46,435 nt of DNA from Nitrososphaeraceae archaeon (GTDB taxonomy: Archaea; Thermoproteota; Nitrososphaeria; Nitrososphaerales; Nitrosopumilaceae). The notes under the pieces were generated by a model, which saw only the letters and a list, made by a program, of their open reading frames with translations, was not told the DNA's origin and searched no databases. The stretch is from assembly GCA_025930495.1 (NCBI GenBank), contig JAICOU010000004.1, positions 1 through 46,435 on the forward strand. Reading direction: 5' to 3'. The translations under genes and the position numbers were made by a program. Of the stretch, positions 27,804 to 37,533 are shown in pieces (within the stretch, counting starts at the first letter, position 1; each line of letters opens with the position of its first letter).

Positions 27804-29171
27804 TTATCTTTTGAGTTTTGGATTTACAATTGCATCTAATGCATTACCTATAAAGACAAAAGCAAGTCCAGTTATTGCTATCATTACTCCTGGCGGCATT
27901 ATCCACCACCATAATCCTCTAGCAGCAGCACCGTATACATTGGCATCATGTAAAATTTGACCCCATGTTGGAAATGATGGATCGCCTAATCCTAAGAAAC
28001 TAAGTCCTGCTTCTGTTGTAATTGCAGCTGGCACTGATATGGCAATACTGGCAAATGCATATGGTAGTAACTGTGGCAAAATATGCCTAAGTACGATCTT
28101 TGAATCTTTCTGACCCATCATATTGGCTGCTTCTACGTATCCTCTGGTTTTAATTTGCAACGCCATGCTTCTTGCAACTTTTGCTACTCCGACCCAACCA
28201 AATATCATCAAAAATCCAATCATCACAAAAATACTGTTGCTAATTGTAACTGATAGAATAATCAAAAATGGAAGTGCTGGCAGCGCATAGATTACATCAT
28301 TGAATCTCATCATTGTTTCATCTGTTTTTTTACCTCTATACCCTGCATATACCCCATACAGCAAACCCATTATCACCGATGCTATTGCTACAACCAACCC
28401 TATGAAAAGTGCTAAAGGTGTTCCCCAAAGTAACCCTGTGGCTAAATCTCTTCTCAACTCATCTGTACCCATAATTCCAAAAGCCTTACCTCCTATGATT
28501 AATCTGGATTCTGGAATCTGATCTTCCGAATTACTGCCATACATCTTAATTAAAAAAATATAATTTCCTTTTAGTGGCTCATGATTCTCTGTTTTAGAAA
28601 AAATGATGTCTTCTGTTGATAAATTATTTACAGAAAATAAAAATTTGTCTGACTGCAGATACAGGTTTTTTCTAATTGAATTATCTGTGGAAAATATTCT
28701 CTCACTATGAATTGAATTTGAATCTGAATATGGTAATGATGTTGATAATAATTTTAATTGTATTCCGTCTGGACGTATTACATCCATTTGTAATAGTGGT
28801 GTTCCTGAATATTTTGCAGAAAATTCATAAATAAAATCATTTGGAAAATCATTATATTCAAAATTTACTCCAAACTGATGAGATGTAATTGATGTGTCTC
28901 CTGATACATCATAGTTGATATTTGGCGTATTCAAAATTTTGTGTTCAGGAATTTTTTCATTCAAAAATAAATTAATCCATACTGGTATGGCAACTTTGGG
29001 ATATGAAATCCAATTTTCTGGATTGTTCCATTCTTTAAAAGTCTCTACTGGAATTACAACAACCACAATAATTGATGTAAAAACTAAAATCGATAAAATG
29101 GCAATGCCTGCAATGCCTATCTTACTTTTAAGAAATTCTGCCTTGATCTCTTGCGGTGTGATACTACTCAT
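27804..29171 (-). CDS. DppC-type ABC transporter permease with large extracytoplasmic insertion
   Basis: 455 aa; C-terminal permease with EAANMMGQKDSKIVLRHILPQLLPYAFA and GLSFLGLGDPSFPTWGQIL; about 180 aa between TM1 and the core. Confidence 0.88.
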   Translation of the reverse strand: MSSITPQEIKAEFLKSKIGIAGIAILSILVFTSIIVVVVIPVETFKEWNNPENWISYPKVAIPVWINLFLNEKIPEHKILNTPNINYDVSGDTSITSHQFGVNFEYNDFPNDFIYEFSAKYSGTPLLQMDVIRPDGIQLKLLSTSLPYSDSNSIHSERIFSTDNSIRKNLYLQSDKFLFSVNNLSTEDIIFSKTENHEPLKGNYIFLIKMYGSNSEDQIPESRLIIGGKAFGIMGTDELRRDLATGLLWGTPLALFIGLVVAIASVIMGLLYGVYAGYRGKKTDETMMRFNDVIYALPALPFLIILSVTISNSIFVMIGFLMIFGWVGVAKVARSMALQIKTRGYVEAANMMGQKDSKIVLRHILPQLLPYAFASIAISVPAAITTEAGLSFLGLGDPSFPTWGQILHDANVYGAAARGLWWWIMPPGVMIAITGLAFVFIGNALDAIVNPKLKR

Positions 29172-30223
29172 TAGCCTGTTCTCACTCGTGGGTCAAAATA
29201 TCCGTACAGTAAATCTGCAACAAATATGCTAATCAGGAAAAACACTGTCAAAATGTATGTGGCACCAATAATTATGGGTAGATCCATGACTGTAATTGCC
29301 TCAAAATACAGTCTGCCCATACCTGGCCAGTCAAATACAGCTTCTGTAATTATTGCACCGCCTAATGAGCCTGAAAGACTCAATGCTAGAATAGTGACTA
29401 TTGGTGGGGCTGCATTTTTTAGAGCATGTGTGTAAATTATTTTTTTCTGATTAATTCCCATGGTCTTTTTTGCAACTATGAAATCTTCTTGCATTATTCC
29501 CACTATGAAATTTCTAACTAAATACGCCCATGACCCAAAACCTATGATTACAATTGTAATCAGAGGTAATGTCATATGATATAGTAAAGATCCGATATAA
29601 CCTGGGTCTGATGATGGAATTAACGGTGTTGCTCTTGCAGGAAAAATATGATATACAAACGAAAATACAAATATCATTAACATTCCTATCCACCAAACAG
29701 GAAAACTAGAGCTAATTATTGCAAAACTGGATGTTATTCTGTCTAGTATTGATCCTGCTTTGCTTCCTGCAAGTGCTCCTAGAAAAATACCTATCACTGA
29801 TATTATGATTGTCGCAGTTGTAAATAGTAGGATGGTTCTAGGTAGTTTTTCTAAAATGATTTCTTTGACATCTGATGATCCTGAATCACTAGTAAGAAAT
29901 GTTGCATGACCAAAATCTAGAAATAATATTTTATACATTGTTAAACCTATTCTTTGTGGAGAATACCATGGCTCATCTAAGCCTAAAGTCTTGATTCTTT
30001 GTTCAATTTGAGTCTGAATAAATAACTCAAATTCATCCACTGATGAAAAACTTTTTGCAATTGCAGCATTTTCTGTAATTTCAGATCTTACTTGAAAAAC
30101 AACTCCTTGTTTTAAGATACTATCCATATTTGATCCTACTAGCGCAATTGTAATGAGTAATGTGATCATCAAAACTCCAAACATTGTGATTAAACGTGTA
30201 GCAACATATCTCTTTAGAGTCAA
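29171..30223 (-). CDS. DppB-type ABC transporter permease
   Basis: 350 aa; YLVRNFIVGIMQEDFIVAKKTMGINQKKIIYTHALKNAAPPIVTILAL and ITEAVFDWPGMGRLYFEAI. Confidence 0.92.
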   Translation of the reverse strand: MTLKRYVATRLITMFGVLMITLLITIALVGSNMDSILKQGVVFQVRSEITENAAIAKSFSSVDEFELFIQTQIEQRIKTLGLDEPWYSPQRIGLTMYKILFLDFGHATFLTSDSGSSDVKEIILEKLPRTILLFTTATIIISVIGIFLGALAGSKAGSILDRITSSFAIISSSFPVWWIGMLMIFVFSFVYHIFPARATPLIPSSDPGYIGSLLYHMTLPLITIVIIGFGSWAYLVRNFIVGIMQEDFIVAKKTMGINQKKIIYTHALKNAAPPIVTILALSLSGSLGGAIITEAVFDWPGMGRLYFEAITVMDLPIIIGATYILTVFFLISIFVADLLYGYFDPRVRTG

Positions 30224-30499
30224 TAACCAGAAATAGTAAACTCAGTTTATAATAATTGCAGTATGAATATGCATTTAGTTAGTTGGGTAGATTTCATATG
30301 ATTTTTGTGCCTAATTGGGTCTCTTTTCTGGCATTTTTTTCCTTTGAGGTTGTATATATCAAATAAAATTAAACTCTAAAAAACTCTAACTATACGTCTT
30401 AAACTAATGAAAACGCTTTATCTTAAGGTAAAATGATGATGTTGATTTAATGCCATGAAAAAATTAAAGAATAAAAAATAACTATGTGATAACTATCTT

Positions 30500-30736
30500 A
30501 TGAGTGCAAATACTATACGAAAGGCCAAAAAACTAGTTGAGACTGGCGGTGTTGTTAAAGTTGATGACGACCTATATCAAATAAAATCTTCGTCTAATCC
30601 TGAGAAGTCTTATTTTGTGACATCTGATACTTGTGAATGCCCTGGGTTTAAAAATTTCTACAAGTTTCATCATGGTAAGGGATTAAAAGCAAATTGCTCT
30701 CATTTAGAAGCAATAAGAATTTTCAAAGAATCTTAG
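30500..30736 (+). CDS. SWIM zinc-finger small protein
   Basis: 78 aa; CxCxnCxH: TCECPGFKNFYKFHHGKGLKANCSHLEA. Confidence 0.8.
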   Translation: MSANTIRKAKKLVETGGVVKVDDDLYQIKSSSNPEKSYFVTSDTCECPGFKNFYKFHHGKGLKANCSHLEAIRIFKES

Positions 30737-30875
30737 ATTTTATTTGCCTGTTGTTTGTTTTGCCAACTTATTTTTTCAATTATTATTGGATATAAAATTG
30801 ACTCAATAAATTGTACATAATATAATGTCTATAGTCTTAAAATTATTTGATTTTTATAAAATAGAAAATTTGCTA

Positions 30876-31043
30876 TTATATGCAACAAATAGATCTTTTG
30901 AAGTCTTCTGAATCCCTTTCAAAATCACAGTTCTTGCATACCTGCCAGCTTCTTTTTTTTAGTATTGTAAAAGATGCTTCATAACTTACAGAATACATCT
31001 TTCCACCACATGAAGGGCATGGTAACGGTATGTCGATTTTCAT
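30876..31043 (-). CDS. 55-aa zinc-ribbon microprotein
   Basis: Read manually: MKIDIPLPCPSCGGKMYSVSYEASFTILKKRSWQVCKNCDFERDSEDFKRSICCI; two CxxC knuckles. Confidence 0.65.
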   Translation of the reverse strand: MKIDIPLPCPSCGGKMYSVSYEASFTILKKRSWQVCKNCDFERDSEDFKRSICCI

Positions 31044-31173
31044 TGATACTGCTAATGTTTTTCTGATTATAAGGCGCGCGTAGAAATGATAAGTCGTTCA
31101 TATCATATTGTTTTGAATTGATTGTTTGAATATTTGTTTTATTTTCGATAAAAAAGTACCTTTTCTTAAAAAT

Positions 31174-31182
31174 CTATAAATA
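31174..31182 (+). promoter_or_regulatory. TATA-box-like element (CTATAAATA)
   Basis: About 22-30 nt upstream of the start at 31204, consistent with a leaderless archaeal mRNA. Confidence 0.45.
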
Positions 31183-31203
31183 TTATGTTCTTAGCCGATA
31201 AAC

Positions 31204-31758
31204 GTGCATCGCTATGTTTTATCTGTCTTCTTGTCTCTTGTTGTTTCTTTATCGCTAGCTGGTATCTCATACGCTGAACAAGAAATCACTTGCATTAGTT
31301 GTGTTCAAATTCCATCTTATGAAATTGATCTTTACAAAGAGATGTTTCCATTAACTGTCTGGACTGACTCGCAAATTTATGATCATCACTCAACTATCAA
31401 AATAAATGGATACTTGAAACCACAAAACACTATTGCACCAATACTAGTTGTCGTAACTAACCCTATTGGAAATGTTGTAACTGTGCAACAACTCTCACCT
31501 GATGTTGATGGAAATTTTTCTTTTGATCTAAACACTGAAAGCCCACTCTTAAAACAAGACGGCGACTATATTCTAAAAGTTCAAAGTGGTACTGAGACTC
31601 GACAATTCAAAACAATGTTTACTTTAACTAGTGATCCACTTATTCAACCTCATGTTGTACCTGAATTTGGTTCTATCTCTCTTCTAATTCTAATTGGCTC
31701 AATTATGTCAATTTTGATTATTGGTAAATCCTTTTCCAATAGATTTGTCAAGTTCTAA
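31204..31758 (+). CDS. Secreted protein with C-terminal PEFG-CTERM-like sorting signal
   Basis: 184 aa; signal peptide; C-terminus VVPEFGSISLLILIGSIMSILIIGKSFSNRFVKF (PEFG + TM + basic tail). Confidence 0.85.
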   Translation: MHRYVLSVFLSLVVSLSLAGISYAEQEITCISCVQIPSYEIDLYKEMFPLTVWTDSQIYDHHSTIKINGYLKPQNTIAPILVVVTNPIGNVVTVQQLSPDVDGNFSFDLNTESPLLKQDGDYILKVQSGTETRQFKTMFTLTSDPLIQPHVVPEFGSISLLILIGSIMSILIIGKSFSNRFVKF

Positions 31759-31804
31759 AACTTACACGTTCTTAAACCCCAATCTCTAAAGCAATCATAA
31801 CCAT

Positions 31805-32464
31805 ATGGATTTAGAAAAGTTCCGTAATGATGTTTACGAAGTAACTGATAAACTATCTAAAAATTTGAAAGAAATTGATTTGCCAAAACTCAACTATGTA
31901 CGTCAACAACTGATAGAAATGTATCAAAAAAATCTTGTAAAAATTAATCATTCTGTTTTAGAGATAATATGTGCATCTAGTCTTATTGCACGTGGTTATT
32001 CAGTGGAAGTGGAAAAACAAATTTCTGATATTTTAGTATGTGATATTTTTGCAAAAAAAGGAGGTGGAAATACAATTGTTGAAATAGAAACTGGTTTTAC
32101 TCCTCCTGATCACGCCATGGATACTATTGATTATTTCACTGCAAGAATCATGAGTAAAATTGCTAGGTATAGCCAACACTGCTCAAAATTTTCTTTGGCA
32201 ACTCCTGTAATAGGGCTAATTCCAATTCCAAAATCTTTTCTTGTTCCTCCAAATGCAAGAAAAGAATCTGAGATAAAAAAAATCAAAGAACTATGTGATC
32301 GATATTATAAAAATCCACCAATATCCTATACTGATATTTTAAATGCGCATTTGCACTCAATTTATCTAATAAATATTGACAAAGGATTTGCCAAAGAGCT
32401 TGACCCTCACGGTTACGTCGATCTCACTGATAAACTACTTCAAAGAAGCGAAGTGGAATACTAA
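31805..32464 (+). CDS. PD-(D/E)xK-like nuclease-fold protein (putative)
   Basis: 219 aa; LEIICASSLIARGYSVEVEKQISDILVCDIFAKKGGGNTIVEIETG resembles the E...D...ExE core. Confidence 0.5.
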   Translation: MDLEKFRNDVYEVTDKLSKNLKEIDLPKLNYVRQQLIEMYQKNLVKINHSVLEIICASSLIARGYSVEVEKQISDILVCDIFAKKGGGNTIVEIETGFTPPDHAMDTIDYFTARIMSKIARYSQHCSKFSLATPVIGLIPIPKSFLVPPNARKESEIKKIKELCDRYYKNPPISYTDILNAHLHSIYLINIDKGFAKELDPHGYVDLTDKLLQRSEVEY

Positions 32465-32510
32465 GTCAAAATAGAAAAAATACAAATCCATCTTCATTTT
32501 ACTGCTATGT

Positions 32511-32645
32511 ATGATTTGTGCTGCTTGTGAAATTAGAAAACACTATGAGTGTATTGATTGTGTTAACAACCATGAGACCCATCTTTGTCACTGTGATTGC
32601 CATGATGAAAATACAAAGCCTCATCCTGTAGATAACCTACATTAA
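32511..32645 (+). CDS. 44-aa Cys/His-rich microprotein
   Basis: Read manually: MICAACEIRKHYECIDCVNNHETHLCHCDCHDENTKPHPVDNLH. Confidence 0.5.
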   Translation: MICAACEIRKHYECIDCVNNHETHLCHCDCHDENTKPHPVDNLH

Positions 32646-32787
32646 TCTTAAAACACATGGCTAATTTGCTTGAAATTTTAGTGCCTAAATCTATACATTC
32701 ATTCCTATTTTAACTATTGTAGACAAACCGCCTGATCGTAAGAAACATCAAGATTCATAAGGCAAAAAAACTTTCTATCGACAAATT

Positions 32788-34512
32788 ATGGCGACATCCA
32801 TGGAAAACTTTGGAACTCTAGAGTATGTTTTGGACAAATACTCAAAAATTTGGAGTTGGAAGATTACAGGTCAACGGGCAGTAAGCATGATCTCCAGGCT
32901 TGTGCCTGAAGCATGGTATGGTGAAAACATCAATGAGGTAATAATTCCTGATAGTATTGAAAGTGTAAAACAGATCAAATTGATCATGGATAGATACCCA
33001 CTTGAAATTCTATCTAAATCTGCATGGCAAAGAAAAATCGTAAAAACCTACACTCCAAAACCTGCTCTTCCTCCTGTAAAATATAATCTGCATCGCGCAA
33101 AAGCTGGGGAGCAATTCCGAGGAAAATTATTAAATTTTCAAAAAGAAGGATTGGATTTTCTGTTAAAATCCTCTGGTAATGCATTACTTGCAGATGAAAT
33201 GGGTCTTGGAAAAACTGTACAGACTTTATCTTATGTAGCTACTGAAAAACAAACTTTTCCAGTTCTAGTTGTAGCACCATTAGTGACGTTAAATAACTGG
33301 GAAAGAGAAATTTCCAAATTTATGAAGAAAAAAAGTAGAAATGGAAGAATAATTGAATCTGAATCTCCAACATCGACTATTATACGAACTGGTAAATCAA
33401 AAGAACTTCCTGTAACTGATTTTTACATAATAAATTATGAATTACTTTACAAACGGCTCTCTGATTTATCCAAACTTAACCTACGAACTATTGTGTGTGA
33501 TGAAGTTCATAATCTAAGATCAAAGACGACCCAAAAATACAAGGCTGTTAAAAAACTAGCCGCATTACCATCTCTTTCATATAGAATTGGTCTTTCAGGT
33601 ACTCCAATTTTCAATAGAGGTTCTGAGATTTGGCCAATTGTGGATATCCTACGACCTGGGCTACTTGGCAGTTTTAAGGAATTCTGTGAGTACTTTTGTT
33701 ATGTTAATGACAAAGGCAAGGCAATTGTACTTGAAAATAAAAGAGCATCACTTCGAAATGAATTACAAAAACATGTCATGTTACGACGAAAAAAATCTGA
33801 TGTCCTCAAGGAATTAAAAGATAAAGTTCGTTACAAAGAGGTAATTGATGCTGATACTGATTATTACTTTGATGAACTAGGAAAAATATGGACTAAATTA
33901 GAAGAAGAACAAAAAAATGCTGAAACTGCATTTGACAAATCTGCTTCATATCATAGAGCAATTCAAAGCGAAAGACAGATTGCTGGCGTTGCAAAATTAC
34001 CTCACGTAATTAATTTTGTTAAAAATATTATGGAAATAGAAGAAAGTGTTGTAGTCTTTTGTCATCATAAAGTTATTCATAAATTATTACATGATAGCCT
34101 TAGCGAATTCTCGCCTGTTTCTATTATTGGTGGTCAATCTGATAAATTACGTCAAGACCAAATTGACAAATTTCAAAAAGGAGAATCAAAATTAATGATA
34201 GCTGGCCTAAGAGCTGGAAACGTAGGAATTAATCTGACTAGAGCCAAATATGTAATTTTTGCAGAACTAGATTGGAGTCCTGCAATTCACCGACAAGCAG
34301 AAGACAGATTGCATAGAATTGGTCAAAAGAATACCGTTTTTGCATATTATCTTATTGGAAATGGTACTCTGGATGATCATGTTGCAAATATTTTAGTGGA
34401 TAAAAGCTATGAAATTGATTCTATTATGGATGAGACTGCTGATACTTATGAAAACAAAGACAAGGCAGAATTAATTCTTGCCCAAATTCACGATAAAATA
34501 AGATCAAAATAA
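32788..34512 (+). CDS. SNF2-family ATPase/helicase
   Basis: 574 aa; Walker A LLADEMGLGKTVQTLSY, DEVH, SGTPIFNRGSEIWPI, GLRAGNVGINLTRAKYVIFAELDWSPAIHRQAEDRLHRIGQ. Confidence 0.93.
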   Translation: MATSMENFGTLEYVLDKYSKIWSWKITGQRAVSMISRLVPEAWYGENINEVIIPDSIESVKQIKLIMDRYPLEILSKSAWQRKIVKTYTPKPALPPVKYNLHRAKAGEQFRGKLLNFQKEGLDFLLKSSGNALLADEMGLGKTVQTLSYVATEKQTFPVLVVAPLVTLNNWEREISKFMKKKSRNGRIIESESPTSTIIRTGKSKELPVTDFYIINYELLYKRLSDLSKLNLRTIVCDEVHNLRSKTTQKYKAVKKLAALPSLSYRIGLSGTPIFNRGSEIWPIVDILRPGLLGSFKEFCEYFCYVNDKGKAIVLENKRASLRNELQKHVMLRRKKSDVLKELKDKVRYKEVIDADTDYYFDELGKIWTKLEEEQKNAETAFDKSASYHRAIQSERQIAGVAKLPHVINFVKNIMEIEESVVVFCHHKVIHKLLHDSLSEFSPVSIIGGQSDKLRQDQIDKFQKGESKLMIAGLRAGNVGINLTRAKYVIFAELDWSPAIHRQAEDRLHRIGQKNTVFAYYLIGNGTLDDHVANILVDKSYEIDSIMDETADTYENKDKAELILAQIHDKIRSK

Positions 34513-35124
34513 CTAAATTTTTAATTTTTCTCTGATTTCATCTAGTTTTAAAATTATACTCTTTTTGTTATTAAATTCCGGTTCTTCACTAATCTCTTTT
34601 CTGATTTGTTCAATTAATTCAAAAATCTCCATTTTTGGTTTCTTTTCTTCCAAGATGTCGTTTTGAAATCCTACCTCTTCTATTTTTTTGATTTTTTCTA
34701 TTCCTTCTGGAAGAATTTCATACATTTTGATAATTTTAGATTCTTGTCTTAGTGGTGACATTAGAATCAGTTGATTTTTTCTCAATTTTTCAATTTCATC
34801 AATTAGTTTGTTTTCTGGTTTTTTTAAAAAATCTGAAATCATTTCACTACTACATGACCTGATTTCCAATAACCGTAAAATTCTGACCCATGTTGGAATT
34901 TGTTCATCCCATAGTGTATGTTTTGCTAAATCTGTTATGAAAAACGAGCCATCATTATTCAAATTTATCAGTTTTCTATCTTTTAATGATGCCAACGCAT
35001 CTAGTATTCTGCCAATCCCTAGTCTCTTTAGTTCTGAATTTTCAATATCTTTTTCATTAAAATTTCCATTGCCTTTGATTCCTAAATGCAGTATCTGTAA
35101 ATCAATTAATCCTAATTTTGTCAT
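34513..35124 (-). CDS. Winged-helix-like hypothetical protein
   Basis: 203 aa; repeated short helical modules resembling HTH (ILDALASLKDRKLINLNNDGSFFITD; LRLLEIRSCSSEMISDFLKKPENKLIDEIEKLRKNQLI). Confidence 0.55.
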   Translation of the reverse strand: MTKLGLIDLQILHLGIKGNGNFNEKDIENSELKRLGIGRILDALASLKDRKLINLNNDGSFFITDLAKHTLWDEQIPTWVRILRLLEIRSCSSEMISDFLKKPENKLIDEIEKLRKNQLILMSPLRQESKIIKMYEILPEGIEKIKKIEEVGFQNDILEEKKPKMEIFELIEQIRKEISEEPEFNNKKSIILKLDEIREKLKI

Positions 35125-35224
35125 TATTGTTATTTTGTACTATTGGTTATCATCTTTTTCGCTTGAAATTTGTTATTCATGCATATAAATTCAAAAACAT
35201 CTAATAGATTTACAAAATTAATGA

Positions 35225-35536
35225 TTACCCGTAATCTATTTTCTTTATTCTTACAGCGCTTCCTTTAGTCTCTAGATAATGCCCAACAAAATTTGTCATT
35301 TGTTCTGCAATTTTATATCCTAATGCGCCTTTCATCATACCTGATTTTTCAATTATCTCTGCCATCTCTTCACTAATTTGAATATTAAAAAATGTCCAGC
35401 CAAATTTTTCAAATGGCTTTTCAATTGTATATCCATTTTGTACATTGCATTCTGTTTCAAGATCTGTCAATGCTTGTTTTACTATTATGATTTCTTTGTC
35501 ATAACTTCTGGTACTAAGCTGAAATAATGGATTCAA
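35225..35536 (-). CDS. Conserved hypothetical protein (103 aa)
   Basis: Coding-like intergenic ORF. Confidence 0.55.
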   Translation of the reverse strand: MNPLFQLSTRSYDKEIIIVKQALTDLETECNVQNGYTIEKPFEKFGWTFFNIQISEEMAEIIEKSGMMKGALGYKIAEQMTNFVGHYLETKGSAVRIKKIDYG

Positions 35537-35653
35537 GATTTGTTTACTCTACTAAAAACTATCTTGCCAATTATATTGTTTAAGATTCTGGGCTTGTGTT
35601 TTTATGCCTGAATTGTTATAAAAGATAGTAACATTATTTTATTTTCCACTTGA

Positions 35654-35662
35654 AAAATATAT
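35654..35662 (+). promoter_or_regulatory. TATA-like element upstream of SOD
   Basis: AAAATATATG about 27 nt before the ATG at 35685. Confidence 0.35.
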
Positions 35663-35684
35663 GTGGACTTTATTTGATTAAAGT

Positions 35685-36308
35685 ATGGTCAAATATGAAT
35701 TGCCTAGATTACCCTATGCATATGATGATCTTGAGCCCTATATTGATAAACAGACTATGGAAATTCACCACCAAAAACATCATCAAGCATATGTTGATGG
35801 ATTAAACAAAACTTTGGCCAAAATTTCTAGCGAATTTCATCCACAATACATTACATCTGTTTTATCTGATCTAAATTCCATTCCTGAATCTGTCCGAAGC
35901 GAAGTTAATTTTTTTGGTGGTGGGTTTGAAAATCATAAATTATTCTGGGAAACAATGACTCCAAAAAATGATGGAAATCCTGGTGGTAAGTTAGGTGATT
36001 CTATTGATGTGTATTTTGCTAACTTTGAAAATTTTAAAAAAGAATTCTCAAACAAAGCCCTATCTATTGAGGGAAGTGGGTGGTGTTGGCTTGTGTTTAA
36101 TCAAACTTTTAACAAAATAGAACTGATTACTACCTCTAATCAAGATAGTCCGTGGTCAATAAGAAAAATACCTCTTTTGGGATTGGATGTATGGGAACAT
36201 GCTTACTATCTAAAATATCAAAATAAAAGATCTGACTATATTGCAGCATGGTGGAATGTGGTAAATTGGAATTATGTTGAAAATCGATTCTCTGAATTAT
36301 CTGACTAA
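35685..36308 (+). CDS. sod: Superoxide dismutase, Fe/Mn family
   Basis: 207 aa; EIHHQKHHQAYVDGLN, FENHKLFWETM, GWCWLVFN, LGLDVWEHAYYLKYQN. Confidence 0.95.
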   Translation: MVKYELPRLPYAYDDLEPYIDKQTMEIHHQKHHQAYVDGLNKTLAKISSEFHPQYITSVLSDLNSIPESVRSEVNFFGGGFENHKLFWETMTPKNDGNPGGKLGDSIDVYFANFENFKKEFSNKALSIEGSGWCWLVFNQTFNKIELITTSNQDSPWSIRKIPLLGLDVWEHAYYLKYQNKRSDYIAAWWNVVNWNYVENRFSELSD

Positions 36309-36408
36309 TACAAATTCATTAACATCTGTTTATTTTTTCAAAGAAAATATGATGAATGTTTGATATCATTATAGGCTTGCTTATCTTTGTTGAGTGCCAT
36401 ATTAGGTT

Positions 36409-36786
36409 ATGAGTAACATTGGTGTGTATCTTGTAAAAAAACCCGGACTAGAAGATGAGAAAATAAAACAAGCCTTGGATATGTTACTAATAGATCGAAG
36501 AAATGAATTCCGTGAATTATCTGCAGTGCTTTTAAAATCATCAAAATCTATGGAACCAGTGCCAAATTCTGAGCAATTCGTATTGAATTTTTGTTTGGAG
36601 GTAAACGAAGCATTCAAGACTTGGTCTGGGCAAATGGTTCTGCCAATAAATTCTCCACAAAAAGCATTAACCATTTTACGTCAGCTTTCACGAGACAAAA
36701 CTACGATGAATCAATTGGCACATCTTTTGAATCTCTCCTATACACTTGCAGATGAATTCAAAGAAATCTATAGGCGACTAAAATAA
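36409..36786 (+). CDS. Conserved hypothetical protein (125 aa)
   Basis: Coding-like ORF, mostly helical. Confidence 0.65.
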   Translation: MSNIGVYLVKKPGLEDEKIKQALDMLLIDRRNEFRELSAVLLKSSKSMEPVPNSEQFVLNFCLEVNEAFKTWSGQMVLPINSPQKALTILRQLSRDKTTMNQLAHLLNLSYTLADEFKEIYRRLK

Positions 36787-36971
36787 TTCCTTTTTTATCT
36801 AAACCATTAATCTTAAGTTTGTAGAAGATAATCTAATTTAATGAAAGATGACTTGGCGACTTGTGAGAATTTCAATGAACAGGTTTATGCTGTCTTTCAT
36901 TTTTTGTTTTTCTCAGAAATGATGTCGATACACGATCTTAGTTTAAATTTATTATAAAGTCCATTAAATCC

Positions 36972-37223
36972 ATGGACTTTATGCTTGAAGAAGAATTAAT
37001 GGATTTGATGACATTTTGTTTACAAAATCCTGAATCTTCAGAAGTTCTAGAAAAAAAGAAAAGAATCACGGAGATTGGGCAAGAACTTTTTTTGGATGGT
37101 GGAATTGATGCTCTTGAGAATTTCTTCTTTTCATTAAAAAATAGAATTATTCAAGAAATAGAAAAAGATCCATCTCCATTGCGTTCGCTATGGAATGGAC
37201 TAACTACTGAATGGCACTACTAG
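36972..37223 (+). CDS. Conserved hypothetical protein (83 aa)
   Basis: Coding-like acidic helical ORF. Confidence 0.6.
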   Translation: MDFMLEEELMDLMTFCLQNPESSEVLEKKKRITEIGQELFLDGGIDALENFFFSLKNRIIQEIEKDPSPLRSLWNGLTTEWHY

Positions 37224-37238
37224 ATTCTCGTTAAGTTT

Positions 37239-37382
37239 CTAGCCTCTACCAATTCTAAAAATAGCTGTACTGCATTTTGGGCAGGTGCCTTTTAGAGCTG
37301 GCTTGCCATTTTTCATGGTGTATGGTTTTGCGCCTTCGATGTCTCTTTTATCTCGGCACTTAACACAATATCCTATTGTCAT
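37239..37382 (-). CDS. 47-aa zinc-ribbon protein (DUF5679-like)
   Basis: Read manually: MTIGYCVKCRDKRDIEGAKPYTMKNGKPALKGTCPKCSTAIFRIGRG. Confidence 0.75.
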   Translation of the reverse strand: MTIGYCVKCRDKRDIEGAKPYTMKNGKPALKGTCPKCSTAIFRIGRG

Positions 37383-37533
37383 AATGCTATTAGGCACGCG
37401 GTTCTATTAGCGAGATCTTGTTAAATTTTTTTTACTATGAGGCAAACCTATGATCTTAATTTTATGCCTAAAGACAATGTTTTTGCATTCTTATTCTATT
37501 CTAAAATAATTATCTAATGATGATATGTTGCTA

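Noticed and set aside
36841-36957. 38-aa ORF MKDDLATCENFNEQVYAVFHFLFF...
   Set aside because: Hydrophobic, low-information translation with no motif; not distinguishable from chance.
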